From contig JAWQRM010000189.1 of assembly GCA_033557675.1 (NCBI GenBank), positions 1 to 27,020 on the forward strand: a stretch of DNA of 27,020 bases, read 5' to 3'. Under the pieces are notes generated by a model. The model was not told the DNA's origin and did not search any database. It saw nothing but the letters and a program-made list of their open reading frames with translations. Shown piece after piece: positions 18,881-27,020 of this stretch. The DNA comes from Coptodactyla brooksi (taxonomy: Eukaryota > Arthropoda > Insecta > Coleoptera > Scarabaeidae). Numbering within the stretch: the first letter of the stretch is position 1; each line of letters begins with the position of its first letter. Made by a program: the position numbers and the translations under genes.

Positions 18881-20029
18881 TCGGAAGTGATATAAAAGAA
18901 ATAAATCCTTGGTTCACTTTTAAATCATTGTAAAAGGTATATAGGGAACAATTTTGAGTAAACACAAAAACAATTAAAAAAACGTAATCGTTTTATTTTA
19001 ACAATAAAAGTCCAGGTGGAAAATTTACACTGTATGTAATTTGTGTACCCTGCGTGTACTCTGAGACCTAAGTATTTAAACGAATTCGTTTGCATATACA
19101 ACTTGTTTTGTATTGCTGTAGTCCATTGATGCACATCATTGTCTAATCAATCGAAATATGGCATGTATTCGAATTTAAAAATGTAGTTTCATTGGTGAGT
19201 TTCAGAATTAATCGACAATAAATTTACAAATAGCCTACGCACATAGAAAGGCATTTCCTGTTGTGCGATCTTTAAAATGATTAAGACGATAAACTGTGAG
19301 AAAATGGTAATAGCTTTTTCAAAAAAGGAATAGGAGGATATTCGCTTCTCAATGGGAATGCAGTAGCGGTGGCAGCGGCTCTCTACGTAATTTTAAATTA
19401 TGTTAGATTATATTTTAAGTTATTTATTTGAAATGCAATAAAATGCATTTAACATAAATTAAAATACAATCTTCTAATACCAACGCACCTGCACAAAATA
19501 CACAGATACCGTTATTCGATATTGCAACGAATATTCTGAGGTTTTCTCATTTTTTTACCTTGCGTTTATTAGGGTTTCAACGTAATTAAGCATATGTTAT
19601 CTTAATGCATTCCTTAACGTAAAACATGCAAATAACAAGGTCAGGTAATTTCGGTTATGTGGGGTTTAGATAAATGGGGTTATTTATTAAGTATACTTCA
19701 TCAATGAAATTTCTAATTGTAGGACAATATACTTTTCTAATGATAATTATTTAAATTAAATACTGTTAGAAACCAATATATATTTTAGAAATTGTGATTG
19801 TTTTTCTTCCATATCTTGAGAAAGTTTTTATGGTTACCTTGAGGAATCGTTGTTAAGTCCTGGTGATTCGTAATTACGGGTAACTTCATCCAACTTATCG
19901 TATAATACATCTTATCAGTTAGTCTACAATCACACTTTTTGTGGCAAGTTGAGAATTAACTTTTCTTAAACCCATTTGAAATTGTTCTCAAAATGCATCT
20001 CATTACCGTGGGGAGCATGATCCGTGGGG
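18881..20029. other. AT-rich intron, nothing firm
   Basis: On the - strand near 19045-19085 the peptide TNSFKYLGLRVH recalls the FKYLG motif of LINE RTs, but nothing around it supports this. A direct repeat ccgtggggagcat occurs twice at 20008-20035, just before the LINE below. Confidence 0.35.
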
Positions 20030-21145
20030 AGCATAAATGTTTGAATTCATGCTCAATAGATCTTTCATGATAGAAAGATCTATTGAGTATAATTTACCAT
20101 TATACTTGGCTTTCGTCGACTACGGGAAGGCATTTGACAGTATAGAGTGGTGGGCAGTACAACGAGCCCTACGGAAATGTAGAGTGGACTACAGATATGC
20201 CGAAATATTACAATCAATATATGAAAAAGCAGAGATCGTGGTACAATTACACGGAAAAACTCAATCAAACCCCATTCGAATGGGTGTCAGACAGGGAGAT
20301 TCAATGAGCCCTAAACTGTTCATAACAGTGATGTAGGACTCGTTCGCAAACCTCGACTGGGATGACAGAGGTATTGCAATAGATGGAAGAAGACTGAACC
20401 ATCCGATGTACGTCGACGACGTGGTGCTGATAGCGAACAGCTTTGAAGAATTACAGTCAATGTTACTGGAGGTGAAAAGAGAGTCTGAGAAGACACGATT
20501 GATACTGAACAAAGGAGAAACAAAGACCATGACCAACCAGAACGAGAATAGAGAAATCACTATCGAGGATTCTGTGATAGAACGAACCAACGAAAACATC
20601 TACATGGGACAGAGCATTAGATGATAGAAAACAAGCCAGACAGAGGAAATAAAAAGATGCATAAGATCAACATGGCGTGCATGGTAGGCAAAGCGGCATC
20701 TTGAAGAACCAACAAATTTCCTTAATACTGTTTACAATCAATGTGTGCTACCCGTCGTTGCGTATGCCGGTCGTTGACAAAAGGTTTGATGGGCAAACTC
20801 GCTAGGTCACAGAGCGATGGAAAGGATAATGCTGAACATTACATTGAAAGACCGACTAAACTAATAGATGTAAACCAACACGTAGCTTCCATGAAATGAA
20901 GATGGGCAGCACACACACTGAGACAGACGGACGGCAGATGGAACAAACATATCCAACACTGGAGACCTTGGCTGGGAAAAAGAACCAGATGCCGCCCACA
21001 GACAAGATGGAGAGATCACTTAAAGCTAATAGCGGGACTCAGCTGAGAAAGGAAGGTCCGGGACAGGGAACTATGGGGACGAAACAGGGGAGGCCTATAT
21101 CCAACACCAGATGACAAAGGGCTGATAAAGAAGAAGAAGAAGAAG
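20030..21145 (+). pseudogene. 5'-truncated RTE-like LINE reverse transcriptase
   Basis: Reverse transcriptase of a non-LTR retrotransposon. 20073-20336 reads RSIEYNLPLYLAFVDYGKAF, DSIEWWAVQRALRKC, and GVRQGDSMSPKLF (RT motifs with the first catalytic Asp in FVDY). A TAG follows at 20334; the frame resumes with DWDDRGIAIDGRRL, HPMYVDDVVLIANSFEEL (catalytic YVDD, 20406-20417) and NENIYMGQSIR. Later segments (20640-21115) hold further broken coding sequence, including CVLPVVAYAGR and the tail GTMGTKQGRP in several frames. The element ends in AAG triplets (21127-21145), like other RTE-type LINEs ending in simple repeats. Amino-terminal endonuclease and fingers are missing: a typical 5' truncation. 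Confidence 0.8.
20052..20087. repeat. Perfect 15-bp hairpin at the LINE truncation point
   Basis: ctcaatagatctttc (20052-20066) and gaaagatctattgag (20073-20087) are exact reverse complements with the loop atgata. The right arm encodes the start of the recognisable RT (ERSIEY), so the left arm looks like an inverted copy of element sequence formed at the 5' junction, as twin-priming events can do. Confidence 0.85.
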
Positions 21146-22513
21146 ATGGTCACAACTATGGCGACTATGTAGAGAAGCAATATGTACCAGTGCCTAACTA
21201 ATCTGTGAATAAAATTTTTCTTCCAGATGGCTTATTAGTTTACTTATTGAACCACCTACGTATATTGTTAAATTAAATTTCCAGAATATATTAGTCCCCT
21301 CTTATCGTTTTTTCTAGTCTGTAGGCCGTAGACCTTCTTGAAAATGAATTTTTAATGGATGAAATTTTTGAATTTTTAAAATACGATAAATGGGAGATTT
21401 GGAAACACCACAGTGAGCAGCAATATCGCAGGTGGAATTTTGGGGATTTACAACACAGGTCTTTGTTTTACAACAAAGGTTTCAGTCGAGTTTTCTTTTT
21501 TGTCGACAAGGTAGATCCCCAGCTTCTCTCAAATGTTTCTCTCTAACGTCATATGATCTGGGCGCCTCCTCTCAGGAGACCGTTCCGCGTAAAAACGTTC
21601 TGGCGCACGATCAGATTTACTACATTCGCCAAAGATTAATGACATGTCGACATATTCATGTATTTCAAAGAACAACGGCATTTTAAATGTAAACAGCATG
21701 TAACAGTTAAAACACAAAAGTAAAGAAATATGGCATAGTCACAAAATGACAACAGTTTAGACCGAATAAACCCCAGACTGTAGCACAAATCGGCTTAAAG
21801 GCAATAACTGACAAGTAACTGATGCATCAATGACAGATATTTGCAGACAATGACGTTTCATGCAAAGCACTCTACACTCAATTGTGCAGTCAGTAAATCT
21901 TGCGTGGCACTCAAATGAAAAGAATAAATCAGAAGTTATATTCATGAAAAAAGTATACTGTTCCACTTAAAAAAACATAACTTGTTTTTTTGGGACACCC
22001 TGTATGTATGTTAATACCAGCTTTTAGTTTTCCATATAGTCCTTTGCTTACCATGTACTACAGTTTTTGTCCAGCAACGATACCTCTTCCCAATTCCGAG
22101 ATATTCCGGTGGGGAAGTCATACTGGGACAGCCTTATATGTGTGTAGAATTCTATTGTGTGTCCAAAGTATCTTATTGCAATGTGACACTATGGTTATTC
22201 GGTTATATTTGCTGTTTGTGATATGTTGTTTGTACACAAAATATCGTTTTCTACTTGTTAACATATCAACTAATTCTAAATAGCGTTATACCTTATGTAA
22301 CTATAATATTTACGTGCTTGTTAACTTTCTGTTTTCTCACTGTAAGATTTAGGTTTAGTATGTGGATCTCGTTTTGTTACATTAGTTACAACTTTTCTGT
22401 AGGTTGGACCAACTGTTAGCCCGTGATGAAGCTGACAAATCGCGGCGAAATATTGACCGATTAAAAAGGTCACATAACATAACCTCGTTTGCTCACGAAT
22501 ATAATATTTACCC
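21146..22513. other. AT-rich intron, no gene
   Basis: Short ORFs without family resemblance. ttgggacaccctgtatgtat (21991-22010) resembles terminal sequence of small insect DNA transposons, but no partner repeat was found. At 22430-22463, gtgatgaagctg...cggcgaaat has a loose hammerhead-like arrangement (GTGATGA, short stem, GAAA) without a supporting cleavage site. Confidence 0.35.
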
Positions 22514-22987
22514 TTAAGGGGATAGTAGTGGTTTAGAAGCTTAAAATGTCTTACTTACAGGACTTCTATTTCTTCTGTATATCGAGTACTTTGTTACTAA
22601 AATTTCCCGATTAGCGTTCCTACACCAAATAACGAAATAGGAATCCCCGTTTTTGCCATGTCCCATCACCAAAAACAGTCAAATGGAACTTTATATTTCC
22701 CGTCCTGGAATATTCGTCTTTCTTTTCTTCTACGGCCTTCTTAGTTAGGATATTTGGAAGACATGCAGTATATGTACTTTTAAACATACCTTAAATCATG
22801 CCCATAATTCCGCAAAACATATTTATGCTTTTTCTACCAAGATCCAGCAGTTTCATTGCAACAACTACTTCACAACTACTCGCCGATTTACTTCAAACGC
22901 CTTGTCGATCAAGGGGCACGAATTTACGTATGATACTCCACAAGAACATTGTATGGCAATTTGAAAGCCTAGTCCTCGTGCAGTCAG

Positions 22988-23015
22988 TTCAGTAAAGGTC
23001 ATTTCCTTTACTGAA
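22988..23015. repeat. Perfect 11-bp hairpin
   Basis: ttcagtaaagg and cctttactgaa flank the loop tcattt inside the left half of the TTAA element. Confidence 0.8.
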
Positions 23016-23102
23016 GGAAAAAAGGGGTAAATCAGGTATTTTTTTAACTGAATGGCAGAGCTTTGTACAGAGCAGGTTAAAATTTTTTGGATTTTCTACG
23101 TG

Positions 23103-25065
23103 TACACGGTGTCTAAAAAGTCTGGAAACAGTCAAAGATTTTGAAATTACATGGTGGGATCTTCTTGTAATTTCGTACACTAGTATGATTTAAAACTAAT
23201 GTTTAGTATTTTTTTGACTCTGTACCTTCATTTGTTTTTGAGATTCAAAGCCAACTTGATTCTTTTTAAATACCACCACCGGTAAGAAAATATTTTTGAA
23301 ATCAGCATTTTTTTTCTGAATTCGGTGATCTTATCACATTCATATTTTATTTTTATTTAAACTAGAAAAAATAATAATAATATAGTAGTTGGGTTTGAAG
23401 ATGTTGGTGGTCGAACCGCCAAGTTGTTATAACTTTGTTTCAATTTCTTACCAGATTGGCTTTGAATACATGGAAACAAATAATTACGGTGTAGAAAGTT
23501 TGTATGACAGTTCTTAATAAATACCGAAAATTTGTGTTTTGATCTGTTTATTTTGACAATGACGCGGTTTTTACGCGAAAAAAAAAAGGATTGGGATTTT
23601 AATGATGTTGGGATACGGAGATCGAAGACAAAGTTATCAAGAAGTGAGTAATTTATTTAATGTTGCCCATCCTGAGCGACTATAACCAATTTCAAAATCG
23701 ACTGTTTATAAAACATTGAGAAAATTCGAAGAAATAGAGAATGTTAGAGATAAACCTGGAACTGGTCGCAGAAAAACAGCAACGATAATGAATCTTCTCT
23801 TCCAAGAAAATTCTAAAACATCGATTAGACAACTTGCTTTAAACAATAACATTTGTAAGCGGTCGGTCGAAAATATTGGAAATGCAGCGAAGTAATATCC
23901 CTATAATATTGCAACATTTGCAACAATTGATAGAAGACGATTACCACCGTAGAGCTGAATTTTGTGAGTATATAATTGAGAAAACTACACAAAATACAAA
24001 CTTCGTAAATTCTGTGGTATTTCCGGATGAAGCAACATTTTGCTCAAATGGCAGTGTAAACCTATATAACTGTTGTTTTTGTTCGGATACTAATCCGCAC
24101 TGGATGGAGGAAATTCATACTCAGTATCCCCAGAAAGTTAATGTTTGGGCAGGAATTGTTGCTGACGATTTAATTGGCCTCTTTTGTTAATGGAAATTTA
24201 AATAGAGACAAATATTTGGGTCTACTTCGTAACCAAATATTACCGGTAATGATGGAACTTTTCCCCAATGAAGATGTTATCTTCCAACAAGATGGAGCAT
24301 CTCCACATTACAGTGTCACTGTCAGGATTTTTTTAATGAAACGTTTCCGGAAAGGTGTATTGGTAGAAGAGGGTCAGGTCAATTGAGTGGCCAGCTCTTT
24401 CGCTGGATTTATCGCCGTTGTACTTTTTCTTATTATTACTTAAAGAGTGGAGTATATGTCGATAGCCCAAAAAATTTGGTGGATTTAAAAACAAACATAC
24501 GTCGCGAAGTGCAAAATATCCGTGCCGAGTACTTAAAAAAACACTCTTAGAAATTTTAAGGAGCGAATGTGTATTTGCATAGAAGTAAATGGTTACCACT
24601 TTGAATACTTATGAAATACACTTTTCACTAAAATGAAGTTTACCTATGTTATTAATAAAATTTTCTTCTGACAATAAAGTTCTTTTTTGCTGTTGTTTAA
24701 ATTGTATCACGAATGTTTGAATTGTGTCCTCGAGAAAACACATCCGACTTACATACCCAACTTGGTGGTTCGACCACCCACAGTTTCAAAGCTAATTTTT
24801 TTTTGCGTTTAAGGTTTTTATTTTTTTTTGTTTTAATAAAAATAAAACTATGCATGTGATACATTACTGAATTCAGAACAAAATACTCTTTTCAAAAATA
24901 TTTTTTTCCGATCCGTAGTGTTACTTAAAAAAATGAAGTTGCCTTTGTATCTCAAAAACAAATGAAGACACAGAGTCAAAAAATTACTGAAGATAGAATA
25001 AAATTAGTTTTAGTCATCCGTTTTCGAGATATTTGACCGTTTCCAGACTTTTCAAACACCCGGTA
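23103..25065 (+). mobile_element. Mariner/IS630-type transposon with ~340-bp terminal inverted repeats
   Basis: TA dinucleotides at 23103-23104 and 25064-25065 bound the element (target duplication of the superfamily). The left end cacggtgtctaaaaagtctg and the reverse-complemented right end ccgggtgtttgaaaagtctg begin inverted repeats that can be followed, with gaps, for about 340 bases, to ggtggtcgaaccgccaagtt (23409-23428) and its partner aacttggtggttcgaccacc (24760-24779). Mid-repeat blocks such as tttttttgactctgt and cttcatttgtttttgagat are shared. A broken transposase lies between. Both ends are present, so the insertion is complete though inactive. Confidence 0.85.
23602..24550 (+). pseudogene. 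DDE transposase of the long-TIR element, inactivated
   Basis: The amino terminus reads MMLGYGDRRQSYQEVSNLF then, after a stop at about 23682, PISKSTVYKTLRKFEEIENV, DKPGTGRRKTAT and TSIRQLALNNNICKRSVENI (helix-turn-helix domains). After a frameshift near 23878: DDYHRRAEFCEYII, FPDEATF (first catalytic Asp, 24026), NPHWMEE, YPQKVNVWAGIV; after another shift near 24180: NGNLNRDKYLGLLRNQILPV and FQQDGASPHY (second Asp, 24291); then IEWPALSLDLSPLYFF, where the family's third acidic residue (PLD) has become Tyr; and SPKNLVDLKTNIRREVQNI. At least one stop, three frameshifts and a lost catalytic residue. It matches the insect DDE_3 group with a DUF4817-type amino terminus. Confidence 0.85.
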
Positions 25066-25373
25066 TGACACCCCTTGGTACGTACCATTACAGAATTACC
25101 GGTTCTTAGAATTTTGAAATAGCCTTTTAGGATTATGTTTTTGTACCTGGATCAATTCAATTTTAAAAATTATTTTCTGTATACGCTTACAGCAAAGATT
25201 TGTTCGGATTTTTACCTGTGCACCATCTTGTACAATGCTATGCAGGAAGCAACATTTTTTGGAATTTTGAAATATCGCTTTGTAGACATCTTCTCCATAT
25301 CTTAAGCTATAAAAAAAAGATGCAAGAAATAAAAATCGAATTTTTCAAACTTCTAGAACAGACTACCCCTTAA

Positions 25374-26540
25374 ATATGAAATTAACGTAACCTTTTTCCG
25401 AAACAGAACTGGAGAAGGTATAGTATTGATTTGGTAGAGAGAACAAAACCCTCTCTTTACCTAGCTACTATCATAATACCGTCTGATAGGTTTATTCGGG
25501 AACACCCCAGACTCTCGAGGGAATTAAAATGTGCAGGACACCGAAGTTGTCTTATTTGAGTGCAGAAGTCTTTTATTGACACGAACCCAAATATTTGCGT
25601 TGTTACTTGAGCACCGCTTCGTGCTAGAATATTTGTTTGGACGGCCTGTTGAATTTTCGTTTGCGGAAAGCCAACAAAATTCGATCGTTTCTATTTCCCC
25701 CGGAATAATCGGGAATAAGTTCAACGTAATAAGTGTGAAATTTCACGAAGGATAGCACGACCTTCTCGGAATTGAGAGAGATAATAATTATTATGCTTAA
25801 GTCGGCAAATATTTCCATCTTTTCCCTCTACATAGCGCAGTTAGTTATTCTGCATCGCGAACTGCGCAGTAGAGAAAGGAGAACTTTTGCAAAGTTAAAC
25901 TTTGTAGTAAATTAACTCGCATAAGGCAGGGCCGAATTAAGTACATAAACGAGTTGGCTACTCTCTGACATATGCAAATTTTGGCTCCCTAAAGTAATAA
26001 CTTAGACGAAAAAGTTATAAGCCAGACGCAAAATGAATGCATTGTTTACAGCGAAAATTTACATATTATGTCACGGATTAATATCGTTTTTGTTGTCGTT
26101 CCAATACCGATTGTTGCTAGACGTCACCTGTAATTTATTACGGTACGAATGAAGAAAAACATCGGTAGGAATGGTCATAATTGGCTGTTCATTCCGATGA
26201 TTAGCGACGACTCTAAAGTAACATGATAATGAAAACGACAAAATAACAACCATTTCCATTTTATTTTGGAATTTCGTATTTCGTTCGCCCGTTTGTTTTC
26301 AGTAACGTGGTATCAGATGTTTGCTTGTAATTGATAGTTACATATGTCACCGTGACACTAATTTAAAATAAAGGCACGGTTTACGCTTTTTTACTCCGAT
26401 TTATTTGGTTTCCTTTTAGTACTTTTTTATTTGGGAAGCTTCCTTTGTTAAATTTTACTTCCAACATGGTTTCTAAACTATTTTGTACCAAACCAAACAA
26501 ACTACGTAAAAAGCTAGTTTTTTAAAAGCTGCTGATGTGA
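25374..26540. other. Element-free intron stretch, candidate conserved non-coding DNA
   Basis: No transposon similarity. Between about 25450 and 26350 the composition is more balanced than in the surrounding AT-rich DNA. Overlapping ORFs of 60-75 codons on both strands (25524-25818) show no recognisable family and share the same DNA, so none is called. It may hold regulatory elements of hdc. Confidence 0.35.
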
Positions 26541-27020
26541 CAGTGGCGTAGCTGGGAATTTGCCCCCTCCCCCGCAGATTCCGCCCGTGGGCCCTTTCCT
26601 CTCAAAAATAAATTTACAAACTTGCCAAAATCTGGTGTGTATATAACTAGTTTTAAAAATAAAACAAAAGATATAGTTTTCAATATTTCCTTCAACTTTC
26701 GAATTAAAAAAAAATAATTAAATTAGAATAACATACACGCAAAATCAAATAGGGCTTCTTTGAGTTTAATGATACAAAACAAAGATAATATTAAAACTTA
26801 AGTAATAATTCTTTGGTTACAAAGAACTTTAACACGACACAAAAAAAACACTTAAGTTAAAACTATACACTAAACTGACCTAAACATTGTGAGATTAGAA
26901 CCTTTTTTCGATCCTTTCTTTCAGCAAAATATTTAATACATTGAGTTATATCTAGGTCTTTGGCTATGTCGTTTTCAATCGCAATTAATGACAAGGAAGT
27001 TTTTACACTACCTTACAGGT
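26541..27020 (-). mobile_element. hAT-like transposon, terminal part, running off the window
   Basis: cagtggcgtagctgggaatt (26541-26560) matches the CAGTGGCGTAGC-type terminus common to a group of animal hAT elements, and is followed by the usual C/G-rich cccctcccccgcagattccg. About 300 bases further in, the - strand encodes the carboxy terminus of a hAT transposase. The other end lies beyond the window. Confidence 0.65.
26863..27012 (-). pseudogene. hAT transposase carboxy terminus (dimerisation region)
   Basis: The - strand frame reads SLSLIAIENDIAKDLDITQC then IKYFAERKDRKKVL and ends at a stop (26863-26865). This fits the end of the hAT dimerisation domain (RLS.LALLSIE..IA..IDFDDVI..FA..KARK) shared by hAT transposases and ZMYM-like proteins. 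A TAA at 27013-27015 lies just upstream in the same frame where the family would continue, so this copy is probably interrupted, unless a frameshift lies there. The catalytic region is outside the window. Confidence 0.65.

Larger units (their letters stand above)
22514..25373. mobile_element. TTAA-flanked DNA transposon interrupted by a second transposon
   Basis: Left end: TTAA (22514-22517) then ggggatagtagtggtttaga. Right end, reverse complement: TTAA (25370-25373) then ggggtagtctgttctagaag. About 22 of the first 29 bases agree. TTAA target duplications with G-rich ends fit piggyBac- or Kolobok-type cut-and-paste elements. After removing the insert at 23103-25065, about 0.9 kb remains with no coding sequence, so it would be a non-autonomous element. 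The short terminal match makes this a moderate call. Confidence 0.45.
3646..27020 (+). other. hdc: hdc intron 1 (5' portion, continues past window)
   Basis: No sequence resembling the remaining headcase protein was found on either strand to the right of the donor, so the rest of the window is interpreted as intron. It is AT-rich and filled with decayed transposons of at least five superfamilies. A long first intron is typical of regulated developmental genes. A nested host gene without recognisable similarity cannot be ruled out. Confidence 0.7.

Noticed and set aside
19040..19090. LINE-like peptide TNSFKYLGLRVH on the - strand
   Set aside because: A single short motif; neighbouring sequence shows no other RT segment.
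22425..22470. Possible sixth hammerhead (gtgatga ... gaaat)
   Set aside because: The core differs (GTGATGA), stem II is only four pairs including a wobble, and no convincing stem III or cleavage site is present.
23405..23430. tRNA-like GGTCGAACC box B
   Set aside because: No box A, no cloverleaf; it is part of an internal inverted repeat of the transposon.
1..27020. CRISPR array, operons, bacterial promoters or ribosome binding sites
   Set aside because: The spliced headcase exon, eukaryotic transposons and AT-rich non-coding DNA indicate an animal nuclear genome; no spaced direct repeats of CRISPR type occur.

Overview
The window looks like insect nuclear DNA. It is AT-rich and CpG-poor apart from one GC- and CpG-rich block near the left end. 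That block carries the first coding exon of headcase (hdc; human homologue HECA) on the + strand, ending in a perfect GTAAGT splice donor at 3646. The Cys/His-rich amino-terminal headcase domain is unmistakable. The order is unknown; GC-rich exons in AT-rich introns with DD34D mariners would suit Hymenoptera, but that is a weak inference.

Layout. 1-2100 is the 5' flank, with a TA repeat, decayed Penelope-like element (PLE) pieces and hammerhead-ribozyme-like motifs. About 2100-2785 is a GC-rich stretch, probably promoter-proximal sequence and 5' UTR, with a six-codon upstream ORF. 2786-3645 is hdc coding exon 1. No other host exon was found from 3646 to 27020, so the rest is read as the 5' part of a very long first intron (at least 23 kb).

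The intron holds, in order: a diverged tandem array of a ~145-bp unit (3780-5900); two foldback hairpins (6028-6128, 6309-6355); two decayed LINEs (7905-8490, 8910-9340); a PLE-rich block (12562-14890) with RT and GIY-YIG endonuclease remnants, two hammerhead-like motifs, large inverted repeats and a transposase carboxy-terminal scrap; a LINE fragment on the - strand (14945-15310); a stretch free of recognisable elements (15311-17207); two mariner remnants on the - strand (17208-17352, 17888-18880); a 5'-truncated RTE-like LINE (20030-21145); a TTAA-flanked DNA element that appears to be interrupted by a complete mariner/IS630-type transposon with ~340-bp terminal inverted repeats (22514-25373); a second element-free stretch (25374-26540); and the end of a hAT-like transposon running off the right edge (26541-27020).

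All transposon coding regions seen are broken by stops, frameshifts or lost catalytic residues. The only apparently functional protein-coding sequence is hdc exon 1. The most interesting items are the hammerhead-like RNA motifs tied to the PLE copies, the large palindrome between two of them, the tandem array in the intron, and the nested transposons.
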